Positions 56,160 through 64,000 of a DNA stretch of 64,000 nt are shown one piece after another; the stretch's first letter is position 1; the number at the start of each line of letters is the position of its first letter. The stretch is from Athripsodes cinereus (lineage: Eukaryota > Arthropoda > Insecta > Trichoptera > Leptoceridae), in contig OX388318.1 in assembly GCA_947579605.1 (NCBI GenBank), positions 4,712,001 through 4,776,000 on the forward strand, given 5' to 3'. The notes under the pieces were generated by a model that did not search any database, was not told the DNA's origin, and was given only the letters and a program-made list of their open reading frames with translations. The position numbers were made by a program, and so were the translations under genes.

Positions 56160-56480
56160 AACTCACACTTTAACGCCCTTCTCGGGAGGGGTACAGGGCT
56201 CTCTTTGTTGCTGGCCAGGATTTATTAGGAAAGACCCATCTACCACCCGGACAGCTCAGAAATCTGGTGACTTCAATTTATTCTATTTAATTTCTATAAT
56301 AACAAATTTGTCTACACGAAAGATGCCATTGTTTACACGTGGGTAAACAATGGCCTGAAGGGCTGACCAGCCAGGATCTCCACGTATGGAATCTTTTGAC
56401 TTCACCCCTTCGACGTCCAAGCCAAGAGAAGGAAACGCGGTAATGATAAATATGAAAGACGAAAAAAATACATACCTAAA
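56160..56480. other. GC-richer unidentified segment with a perfect hairpin
   Basis: CGCCCTTCTCGGGAGGGGTA, GACCCATCTACCACCCGGAC and CGACGTCCAAGCCAAGAGAA stand out in composition. A perfect hairpin lies at 56325-56354: stem GCCATTGTTTAC, loop ACGTGG, complementary stem. It is probably part of an old retroelement, but no frame can be identified. Confidence 0.45.
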
Positions 56481-56509
56481 CAAAACATTAGTAATAAAAA
56501 TAAAAAAAT

Positions 56510-56710
56510 CTATGAAGTTCTATAGTGTTCTATAAAAGGAAGATGTTTCAAACCATTAAGACATCTTAAGTTCAGCAATGAGGTTTGGCACCTATTGAAC
56601 TGTTTTTTTTTTGGCACGGATAAGACAACTTGCATGTGTATTACATGCAACTGCTCTGCTGACTATCCCATTTGTGGGATATGCCGTGATAGTAAAGTAA
56701 TATAGTAAAG
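56510..56710 (+). repeat. SINE-A copy
   Basis: GTGTTCTATAAAAGGAAGAT, AAGTTCAGCAATGAGGTTTG, TTGGCACGGATAAGACAACT, CAACTGCTCTGCTGACTATC, GGATATGCCGTGATAGTAAA, and a degenerate TAGTAAAG tail. Confidence 0.88.
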
Positions 56711-57095
56711 TACCTATTTAAACTATTTAATTTGGGGGAATCCACGTCACCTGATATTAATTTATCATACGTTTAATAAATAAAAGGTGAATAATATAAT
56801 GGTGTTTACACTTAATAATCAAGTTGTGATAGTTGGTTCCATAGTCATGGTAACTGAGATAACGTGAGGAGGGTGTACACTGCATATGAGTGTGTGTATA
56901 AATACAATATTTATTATTATCATGATCACTATACTATCTATAATTCTAAACATATCACATTACGTTACATACATAGGTAGATATGTACTAACGTGACACG
57001 TAATGGGGCAAGTGAAACCTTTTTGATGAAAACAATACTAATTAAAAGGTGCCTAAGTTTAATAAAAAGTCCTCAAAAAGATAAGACTGAAAGAT
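56711..57095. other. AT-rich non-coding stretch
   Basis: Nothing supported. Confidence 0.45.
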
Positions 57096-57163
57096 ATTTA
57101 ATGTAAATAAAAACAAAAAACTTTGTAGAGTTTGAAAGTTTTTTGTTTTTATTTACATTAAAT
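57096..57163. repeat. 68-bp hairpin with 29-bp perfect stem
   Basis: ATTTAATGTAAATAAAAAC...ACTTT and its exact complement are separated by ten bases (GTAGAGTTTG). There is no other context. Confidence 0.85.
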
Positions 57164-57217
57164 TATGGAGTTCTACAAAATAAACAGTAATAGAATACAA
57201 TTTTTGAAAGATATTTG

Positions 57218-57341
57218 TTTTTTTATTTATTCTTTACTGTATATTGATTTCAATCAAGTTTACAATAAAATATATTTATATTTTAATACAATCAATATAC
57301 AGATGGCAAATTTATCGCAGAGTCACGATTTCTTCCAACTA
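57218..57341 (-). mobile_element. LINE 3'-tail fragment with stem-loop
   Basis: The minus strand reads TTGGAAGAAATCGTGACTCT then GCGATAAATTTGCC, with AATAAATAAAAAAAC at its 3' end. It is the most diverged of the four copies. Confidence 0.6.
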
Positions 57342-57876
57342 ACTCAGATTCTCACATTTCATCGAAGATCTATGAGAAAATCACTCAAGAGACATTTCAT
57401 CTGCACTATCCATTAGAAGAAAACAGAAGTTGTGTTTAGATACTCTGAATCGGCTCAGGAAGGATTAATCACCTCTTTCCGTCATACGCTATAAAAAGAA
57501 TTATTTACGGCAGAAATTCCTTTTGAATGATTTTCGGGTGTATTTCGTTGTAGTAGTTTTTTTATTTAATAATCTTTGAAATAGAGTCATAAGCTTTTAT
57601 TGATCACTCTGGTTAAGACTGCGCTCCTCAATTTTGACGTTTGTTCGATGTTTTTCAGCTACTAAAAAACGTATACCTTTCATGGTGTGTTCATAAAAAA
57701 TATATATAATATAGTTCAATATTTCATCTACCTAATCATTAAGAAGGCGTTTTAATAAGTCATACTAGTTTTTCAGAAAAAAAAAAAAAAAAATATCGAA
57801 AATAAGCCTAATTAATATTAATACGCATCAGATCTCAAGTTTTCTTTGTAACAGAGATTTATTTTTTTCTTTGAAT
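57342..57876. other. AT-rich flank of the full-length LINE
   Basis: Contains a run of about 16 A at 57778-57793. Nothing else is supported. Confidence 0.5.
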
Positions 57877-57889
57877 GATTTCATGTATA

Positions 57890-58113
57890 CATTCGGTGAC
57901 AATACCTTTGATCATTCGGTTGTGTCTATTGCTGTGCGGTGTTATTTAAAATTTATAATAATTTAATTATTATTTTTTCTACATTCCGGTTGAGGGCCGG
58001 CTTCAGTTGATTTTTTTTAGTTTATTTTTCAATTTTTTTTTCTTGTTTTTTGTTGCAGCTCTGGTAAGACTATCTTTGGTTATTTTTAACATTTTAATTT
58101 TATTTTAATAGAG
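57890..58113 (+). promoter_or_regulatory. LINE 5' UTR, probable internal promoter
   Basis: The element starts CATTCGGTGAC and repeats CATTCGGTTGTG shortly after, with CATTCCGGTTGAGG further on. Many insect LINEs begin with a CATTC/CAGT-type initiator inside an internal promoter, so transcription from the first base is inferred. An upstream start region with T-rich tracts leads to the ORF1 ATG at 58114. Confidence 0.55.
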
Positions 58114-59526
58114 ATGGATGGCGATCCACCTCACACTCTTCCACCAGCTCCTCCTCCTCCGGATCCCCCCGATCCAAAGAGAAAGAGAACACATCAAAAC
58201 TTAGAAACAGACCATACACTTAACATGGATTTTGATTTTGCTAATCTCGCACCTACTGATAAGACCTCAGCTACACCTATTTCTTCTTACTCTGCTTCTA
58301 ATACACCCGTCAGGGAGTATTTTTACTCAAACAAATCATGTGGGCCCTATATCGTGTTCGTGCAAAATGCTGAACAGGGTAAATCTATTTCCCCCTTGCA
58401 GTTCGGTAAATTTCTTTATACTAGAAAAACTCAAGGCGTCGTAAACGGTTCTTTAAAAGCTGAAGGGAAATTTAAAATCTCTCTCGAGTTCACGTCGGGA
58501 ATTATGGCCAATACTTTTATAAAAAATATATTTATATCTTCGAACTCTAATTTTAGAGCATATATTCCCTCGTTTAACGTCACAAGAATGGGCTTAATAA
58601 GAGGTATCCCACTAGATATCACAAATGACGAATTGATATCGTCCATTCTTGAATCGAATCCAGAAGTGGAAAACGTAATAAAAATAAGACGACTGAATTA
58701 CAAAGACAGAACATCTGGTTCTGTCGAATGGAAACCATCCAGGAGTATAGTAATAACATTCGAAGGCCAATTTCTACCATCCCATATTTACATTCTCTAC
58801 AACTCTTTCAATGTTGAAAAATATAATTTCCCAACAATTCAGTGCTTTAATTGCTGTAAGTATGGTCACGCAAAAGCTGGATGTCGTTCGCCGCCAAAAT
58901 GTTTTAATTGTGGGGATAACCACTCCTCAGAAGAGTGTAAGACGGCAGAAATTAAATGTTTTCAGTGTAAAGGAGCACACAAAGCGATAAGTACTTCGTG
59001 TCCTGAATATTCCAGGCAAAGAGCTATAAAGAATTCTATGACTGTTTCTAATATTTCATATATTCAAGCAGCAAAACTGCACCCTTCAATTAAATCTTCA
59101 TACGCTGAAGTTCTTGCTACCCCTCCAGATCCCCCAACAATATCTGCCAACTCTCGAAATTTTTCCACACGTCATAGTAGAACAGTAGTTGGTAAGCCCC
59201 ATAAAATATCAACAAATGGTGGGTATGACAAAGAAAAGCACAATTCGTTCCTCTCATATACCAATGGATCTCCTTCTCAGAGTTCTAATGGTTGCGCAAT
59301 TTCACAAAGAGTACTCGTACCTGACCAAGATGTAGTTGAAAATCTCAAAGAAACTTTGACACTTGATAACAATAATTTTCTTTACTCACTATTAACAATG
59401 CTTATTGAAATACTTTCACGAAAAAATTTGACATCGCCAAACGCTGCTTCCTTAATTCCTGCACTAAACGCACTCCTCATCGAAAATGGCCAACGCAACG
59501 AACATAACCAGCATCTCGAAAAGTAA
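58114..59526 (+). CDS. LINE ORF1 protein, 470 aa, three CCHC zinc knuckles
   Basis: Nucleic-acid-binding structural protein that packages element RNA. The N-terminus is proline-rich (PPAPPPPDPPDPKRKR) with a basic patch that could be a nuclear signal. Residues about 76-225 look like the RNA-binding, RRM-like region of this group. Three zinc knuckles follow: C244-C247-H252-C257, C263-C266-H270-C275 and C282-C285-H289-C296. The first two have CX2CX3-4HX4C spacing; the third has CX2CX3HX6C. The remaining 170 residues are Ser/Asn-rich. The start is the first ATG in frame, downstream of GAG. It overlaps ORF2 by 41 bp in a different frame. No stop or frameshift is seen. Confidence 0.93.
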   Translation: MDGDPPHTLPPAPPPPDPPDPKRKRTHQNLETDHTLNMDFDFANLAPTDKTSATPISSYSASNTPVREYFYSNKSCGPYIVFVQNAEQGKSISPLQFGKFLYTRKTQGVVNGSLKAEGKFKISLEFTSGIMANTFIKNIFISSNSNFRAYIPSFNVTRMGLIRGIPLDITNDELISSILESNPEVENVIKIRRLNYKDRTSGSVEWKPSRSIVITFEGQFLPSHIYILYNSFNVEKYNFPTIQCFNCCKYGHAKAGCRSPPKCFNCGDNHSSEECKTAEIKCFQCKGAHKAISTSCPEYSRQRAIKNSMTVSNISYIQAAKLHPSIKSSYAEVLATPPDPPTISANSRNFSTRHSRTVVGKPHKISTNGGYDKEKHNSFLSYTNGSPSQSSNGCAISQRVLVPDQDVVENLKETLTLDNNNFLYSLLTMLIEILSRKNLTSPNAASLIPALNALLIENGQRNEHNQHLEK

Positions 59527-62500
59527 GCTTTCTAATTTATCCATCCTTCAGTGGAACTGCCGTAGTGCAGTTTCCAACAGAGATGACATTCTGTTTTTGC
59601 TCAAAACTCATAACATTGATGTAGCTGCTTTATCAGAGACATGGTTTTCGCACGATTCGTTTGTATCTTTCCCAGGTTATTCCTGTTTTAGAGATGATCG
59701 CTTGGATGGTAGGGGAGGAGCAGCTCTTTTAGTAAGGGACTCTCTTGAGTTCAACAGGATTTCTCTGAATATTCCATCAAATATACAGTTGGTGGCAGCG
59801 AAAATCAATAATATATCTGTAGTGTCCGTATACGCTCCTCCCAGAACTAATTTCGACAGGAGCTTCTGGTCTGAAATCATTTCAGAACTTTCCCCATCTT
59901 ACATGATCCTGGGAGATCTCAATGCTCATGCTCCCTCCTGGGGAAGCCAGTCCCTGGACTCTCCAGGAAAGGCTATTCTGACCTGGACAGATGACTTTAA
60001 TCTCTGTATCCTTAATAGTGGAGATCCCACTCGCTTCTCAAATCCAAATCAGAGACAAAGTGCGGTAGATATATCAATCTGTACTGCGGACATTGCTCCT
60101 ATGTCAACATGGGAAATCCTTGAGGACCCGCTCTCCAGTGACCACTTTCCCATAATCATTGATTTAAAAGTAACCTCCAAAAGCACCTCAAATGGCCCAT
60201 TTAGGAGTAAATTTATTACAAAGAAAGCTAATTGGGATGAATTTCAGAATCACATTCTATTGGATGTCGCTGGTGTGCAGGGTGAGCATCAGGGGGTCGA
60301 CGAATTTGCGAACGGAATCCATGATGTAATTTTACGTGCTGCAACAGCCTCTATACCAATGTCCTCTAATCGAAAGCCCCGCAAAACATCCCCTCCTTGG
60401 TGGGACAAGGAATGTTCGGAGGCAGTCGAACAAAGAAAGGCAGTGATTAAATCTTTTAAAAACAATATGTCTTGGGAAAACTTTTTACTCGTTCGGAATG
60501 TGCAAGCTCGTACCAAAAAATTTCTCAGGAAAAAGAAAAGAAAAGGTTGGCAAGATTTTTGCACTTCTTTATCCCCTGACACACCTTCATCGGATGTGTG
60601 GGAATCCATTCGACGATTTAGAGGTTCTTTCTCCCCAAACCAAAGACAAACCAAGATAGGTCCATGGATTGAAAACTTTATAGATAACTTGTCCCCAGCA
60701 TACGCACCTGAAATGCTGGAACTTCAAAGAAGTCCTACATCTCAGGAGCAATCTAATGTACTTTCATCTCCTTTCTCATTTGATGAACTGTCTTCCGCCG
60801 TTCACTCTGCAGGGGATTCTTCTCCCGGACCTGATCTCATACCATACTCTTTTTTCCGACATGCTCCTAAACTTCTTTTAATAAAACTATTGGAATTATA
60901 TAATTTAATACTTAGGAGTGGAAACATTCCTTCTTCCTGGAAAAGGCAATCCATTGTTCCAATCCTTAAGCCCGGAAAAAACCCTTCTCTACCTTCATCA
61001 TATCGCCCAATCGCATTGTCTTGTTGCTTTTTGAAGATCCTAGAACGCATGTTAAAAAAAAGACTGGAATATTTTTTTGAAAACTCTGGTACATTTCCCT
61101 CCTTTCAATTTGGATTTAGAAAGGGAAGATCTTGTATGGATAACTTGAGTATTCTAGTAACTGATATACACATTGCAAGATCTAATAAGAGTGATCTAGC
61201 GGCCTGTTTCCTAGATATTTGTGGGGCATATGATAGCGTTCTCTTACCTGTATTGTTTCAGAAAATGTCATCTGCGGGCTTACCCAATTCATTATGTTGT
61301 CTTATTTTTAACATAATGTGCGAAAGGAGTATGCTAATTAACTCCTTCCATGGGCTTGTCGAAAGAAAAGTGTATAAAGGACTCCCACAAGGATCGGCGC
61401 TTAGCCCAATTCTTTTTAATCTATACACTCACGACATTGGAAACGCTCTGCCTCCTGAAGTCAATATACTACAATACGCAGATGACTTCGTTATCTATTG
61501 TTCTATTGGTTCCACGCTCACTGCGGGTGAGAAACTTGAAGCATCCCTTAATCTCTTAGGTGAATGGTTTAGTGCCAATGGTATGACTCTTTCACCTTCC
61601 AAAAGCCAACTCGTTGTTTTCTCAAACAAACATAAACCCTCCAATATATCTTTAAAGTGCAACAATTCCACTATTTCAAGTTGTGAATCAGTAAAGTTTT
61701 TGGGGGTCACTTTGCACAGAAAACTCTCTTGGAACCTTCATATTGACAATATAATAGCCAAGTGCGAAAAAAATATAAACATCCTCAGAGCGGTTTCTAG
61801 AGTCTGGTGGGGGGCCCACCCGACTACTATGAGAATGCTTTACTCATCCCTCATCCGAAGCCTCATCGACTATGCATGCTTCCTAATGGATCCCCTTCCA
61901 AATTATTTAAGCGCAAAACTAGAAAGAGTTCAGAATAAATGCCTGAGACTGATACTGGGAGCCATGAGATCGTCTCCAATAATAGCCTTGCAGGCAGAGT
62001 GTGTAGAGATGCCCCTTTGCCTAAGGCGAGTTTTTCTATCTCACAAATTCGTTTTGAGGAGATTGAGCATGGGTCCTCATATGTTGCTCCTCAAATTACA
62101 AACATTGTTGGAGCTTTGCTTAAATTCTCCTTATTGGCGTAATAGAAAGTACCCTCTTTTGTGCTCCTCTTGGGAGTATGTAACCCAAAGTTTCTCTTCT
62201 TCAATTCACCTTACACCTTCAACTCATCATTCTATTCCATTCAATTATTCATTGCAGGCATGCAATATTGTTGATTCGATAGGTTTGGATAAATCAGTTT
62301 TTACATTGAGCCCGCAGGTCGTGAATATCCTTTTCCTTCATAGAGTGAATAGTGAATGGCCTGCCCATACGATCTTCTTTACGGATGGGTCTAAATCTCA
62401 TACAAATGAATGTGGATCGGCTGTTTACTCTCCTTCTCTTCAAGTCGAACTTCAATTTCAACTCCCATCTTCTGCATCTGTTTTTACAGCAGAATGTTTA

Positions 62501-63229
62501 GCTCTCAGAGAGGCGTTAGGGGTAATTGTCGAAAGATTACTTTCACGGGCAATTGTCTTTACTGATTCCCTTAGCCTCGTATCTCTTCTAGGGCGAAAGG
62601 GTAGTTTGTCATCAAATAATTGTATAATCCACGATATTTTAAGATTGATGTTCGAGGCATCAAGTAAAAATATTGAGTTGGTGATTGCTTGGATCCCTTC
62701 TCATGTGGGTATTGCTGGAAACGAGAAAGTAGATATTCTGGCTAAGGAAGCATGTTCTTGTGGTATATTGCCAAATGCATTTGTACTTCCTATAGGAGAT
62801 TGTCTGGGTGTTGTAAGAGATAAAATTTATGAGAAGTGGAATTATTCATTTATCGGGTCTGTATCTGGGTCTCATTATAAAGGAATTCAGCCTTCAATCC
62901 CCTCGCAACCTTGGTTTCAAGAAACAAAATGGCCAAAATTAAACATTTCGCTTCTCTGTAGAATGAGGATAGGACATTGTGTTATTGCCTCTCATTTGGC
63001 CAGAATCAATATTCTGGATTCCCCTATGTGCGAATGCGGGGAGGATACGGAAACTCTGGACCACGTTTTCTTTGGTTGCCCACTCCTACCTAATCAAGAA
63101 TTTTCTCAGACGATTAGGAAGTTGGGTTTTAATTTTCCCATTTCTGTCCATTCTCTTTTGGCCCAAAATTGTAATAAAGTGAACCTAGCCTTAATAAATC
63201 ACCTTAAAAAATTTAATAAGAACATCTAA
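59486..63229 (+). CDS. LINE ORF2 polyprotein, 1247 aa: endonuclease, reverse transcriptase, RNase H, zinc knuckle
   Basis: The replicative enzyme. An APE-type endonuclease fills residues about 18-230: N24 (LQWNCRS), E51 (LSETWF), Y116 (VYAPP), D144/N146 (LGDLNAH), D219/H220 (SSDHFP). The reverse transcriptase spans about 475-745: SYRPIALS, FGFRKGRSC, FLDICGAYDSV (D577), GLPQGSALSP, QYADD (D666, D667), KFLGVTL. RNase H has D967 (FTDGSK), E1003 (TAECLALREAL), D1027 (FTDSLS), H1073 and D1083 (IPSHVGIAGNEKVD). A terminal knuckle C1182-C1184-H1193-C1198 follows. The ATG at 59486 lies inside ORF1 in another frame, so translation probably needs reinitiation or coupling. All expected catalytic residues are present. 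Confidence 0.95.
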   Translation: MANATNITSISKSKLSNLSILQWNCRSAVSNRDDILFLLKTHNIDVAALSETWFSHDSFVSFPGYSCFRDDRLDGRGGAALLVRDSLEFNRISLNIPSNIQLVAAKINNISVVSVYAPPRTNFDRSFWSEIISELSPSYMILGDLNAHAPSWGSQSLDSPGKAILTWTDDFNLCILNSGDPTRFSNPNQRQSAVDISICTADIAPMSTWEILEDPLSSDHFPIIIDLKVTSKSTSNGPFRSKFITKKANWDEFQNHILLDVAGVQGEHQGVDEFANGIHDVILRAATASIPMSSNRKPRKTSPPWWDKECSEAVEQRKAVIKSFKNNMSWENFLLVRNVQARTKKFLRKKKRKGWQDFCTSLSPDTPSSDVWESIRRFRGSFSPNQRQTKIGPWIENFIDNLSPAYAPEMLELQRSPTSQEQSNVLSSPFSFDELSSAVHSAGDSSPGPDLIPYSFFRHAPKLLLIKLLELYNLILRSGNIPSSWKRQSIVPILKPGKNPSLPSSYRPIALSCCFLKILERMLKKRLEYFFENSGTFPSFQFGFRKGRSCMDNLSILVTDIHIARSNKSDLAACFLDICGAYDSVLLPVLFQKMSSAGLPNSLCCLIFNIMCERSMLINSFHGLVERKVYKGLPQGSALSPILFNLYTHDIGNALPPEVNILQYADDFVIYCSIGSTLTAGEKLEASLNLLGEWFSANGMTLSPSKSQLVVFSNKHKPSNISLKCNNSTISSCESVKFLGVTLHRKLSWNLHIDNIIAKCEKNINILRAVSRVWWGAHPTTMRMLYSSLIRSLIDYACFLMDPLPNYLSAKLERVQNKCLRLILGAMRSSPIIALQAECVEMPLCLRRVFLSHKFVLRRLSMGPHMLLLKLQTLLELCLNSPYWRNRKYPLLCSSWEYVTQSFSSSIHLTPSTHHSIPFNYSLQACNIVDSIGLDKSVFTLSPQVVNILFLHRVNSEWPAHTIFFTDGSKSHTNECGSAVYSPSLQVELQFQLPSSASVFTAECLALREALGVIVERLLSRAIVFTDSLSLVSLLGRKGSLSSNNCIIHDILRLMFEASSKNIELVIAWIPSHVGIAGNEKVDILAKEACSCGILPNAFVLPIGDCLGVVRDKIYEKWNYSFIGSVSGSHYKGIQPSIPSQPWFQETKWPKLNISLLCRMRIGHCVIASHLARINILDSPMCECGEDTETLDHVFFGCPLLPNQEFSQTIRKLGFNFPISVHSLLAQNCNKVNLALINHLKKFNKNI

Positions 63230-63655
63230 ATTATTAATTTTAATAAGAATAAATTTCAATAATAAATTATACCTAATGATAAATTGTTTTATAGTAAATG
63301 TTTTTGAAACAAATTATTATTATAAAAATAATAATAAATTTTGACAAAGATTTTTTTTTTGTAAGACTACGATGTGTTTAACATCAAATATATTCCTGAA
63401 AACGGCCCTGTGATTGCAACGATGTCGCCACACAAGCGGTGTGCATGTATTGGTTACTCGGGCGGGGAGTTCATTGATCCCAATGCCCTTGAGATGTACT
63501 TGCCGCACGTGGCGACTGAAACGGCAGTTACTATGTAGCTATGTACTAATGAATACCCACTACGTTAAGACATTGTACTCACAGCAGTGAGTATATAGGC
63601 ATAATTCACTCGATGTCGGGTGCCTTGCCGAAAAGAAAAAGAAGAAGAAGAAGAA
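63230..63655 (+). other. LINE 3' UTR and (AAG)n tail
   Basis: An AT-rich first part with AATAATAATAAAT (63324-63337), then a GC-richer block (ATGTCGCCACACAAGCGGTG, GTACTTGCCGCACGTGGCG), ending GAAAAGAAAAAGAAGAAG up to the TSD. The GC-rich terminal block is the likely reverse-transcriptase recognition region (inference). Confidence 0.85.
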
Positions 63656-63668
63656 GATTTCATGTATA

Positions 63669-64000
63669 AATATCTCACGTATCATTGAAAACCTATGTCA
63701 AGTTTAAGCATTTTTCTTTTATAAATATCTTAAAATGTGTTTTTAAAATTAAATCATTTCCTCCTACCGAAATTTCCATACAATTCACTAATTTTTACCC
63801 ACCACTACCACAAGAGGTGTGTCTAAAAATGTTAGTATTGAGTTGAATGTCGAGCGGGATGAATGTATCGCATTTTTCTAAGGATACATTATTGAATTAT
63901 TACTACACCGTTTTATTTAGTTTGTAGCGGGAAACAACTGCAGGGAAAGGGAAGATGAAAACCGCGTGGAGGGAGAAATCTGTAGTACAGCTCATTAGCG
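63669..64000. other. AT-rich flank
   Basis: Nothing supported in the final 330 bases. Confidence 0.5.

Larger units (their letters stand above)
57890..63655 (+). mobile_element. Full-length intact I/R1-like LINE with perfect 13-bp TSD
   Basis: A 5766-bp element from CATTCGGTGACAATACC to an (AAG)n tail. It is flanked by identical GATTTCATGTATA at 57877-57889 and 63656-63668. It contains a 224-bp leader, ORF1, an overlapping ORF2 and a 426-bp 3' UTR. Both frames are uninterrupted and all expected catalytic residues are visible, so this copy may be competent for retrotransposition. RNase H in ORF2 and three ORF1 zinc knuckles place it near the I/R1/LOA group rather than Jockey or CR1; the exact family needs a tree. 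Confidence 0.95.

Noticed and set aside
63338..63540. GC-rich block after the LINE considered as a separate gene or second element
   Set aside because: It lies before the TSD and the AAG tail, so it is the LINE's own 3' UTR.

Overview
This window is eukaryotic and most probably from an insect or other arthropod. It is very AT-rich, has almost no long open reading frames, and is packed with transposable elements of arthropod type: non-LTR retrotransposons (LINEs), SINEs, hAT-like and fold-back DNA elements, and a giant-LTR retroelement. I cannot name the species.

Host gene. Two spliced exons on the minus strand (49930-50001 and 49248-49485) are the only convincing cellular coding sequence. 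Exon 1 starts MGCTPS after an in-frame stop, ends at a CAG|GTATGT donor, and joins in phase to exon 2. This N-terminus resembles the MGC-x-PS start of cyclic-nucleotide phosphodiesterase 8 (PDE8). If so, the window holds the 5' end of a PDE8-like gene, and much of positions 1-49247 may be one large TE-filled intron. No later exon was recognised.

Major mobile elements. (1) 57890-63655 is a full-length LINE of 5766 bp. It has a perfect 13-bp target-site duplication (TSD), an intact ORF1 (470 aa, three zinc knuckles), an intact overlapping ORF2 (1247 aa: endonuclease, reverse transcriptase, RNase H, terminal zinc knuckle) and an (AAG)n tail. (2) 33318-43023 is a non-autonomous LTR element with 2535-bp LTRs, a 4-bp TSD, a tRNA-Pro-like primer site, a polypurine tract, and no gag or pol. 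Its 5' LTR is interrupted by a 1237-bp hAT-like element with a perfect 8-bp TSD, which itself carries a SINE copy. (3) 20116-22075 (minus) is a 'half-LINE': an intact 234-aa ORF1 runs straight into a 3' UTR and (AATA)n tail with no reverse transcriptase. (4) 25007-26680 (minus) holds two decayed LINE copies with a restriction-like endonuclease.

Dispersed repeats. About two dozen copies of one SINE-like family ('SINE-A') lie on both strands. Its 3' end resembles the 3' end of several LINE ORF2 remnants ('tail-B'), suggesting a SINE/LINE partnership. There are also a tRNA-derived SINE, several miniature DNA elements with TSDs (hAT-like at 5706, 28646 and 51110; others at 8945, 30698 and 52292), an inverted pair of about 0.5-kb elements (2368 and 3509), fold-back elements (7061, 28149, 48872, 51734), a 47-bp tandem array (966-1388), and a LINE 3'-tail family with a conserved stem-loop. 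Stretches between these are AT-rich and show nothing I can support.
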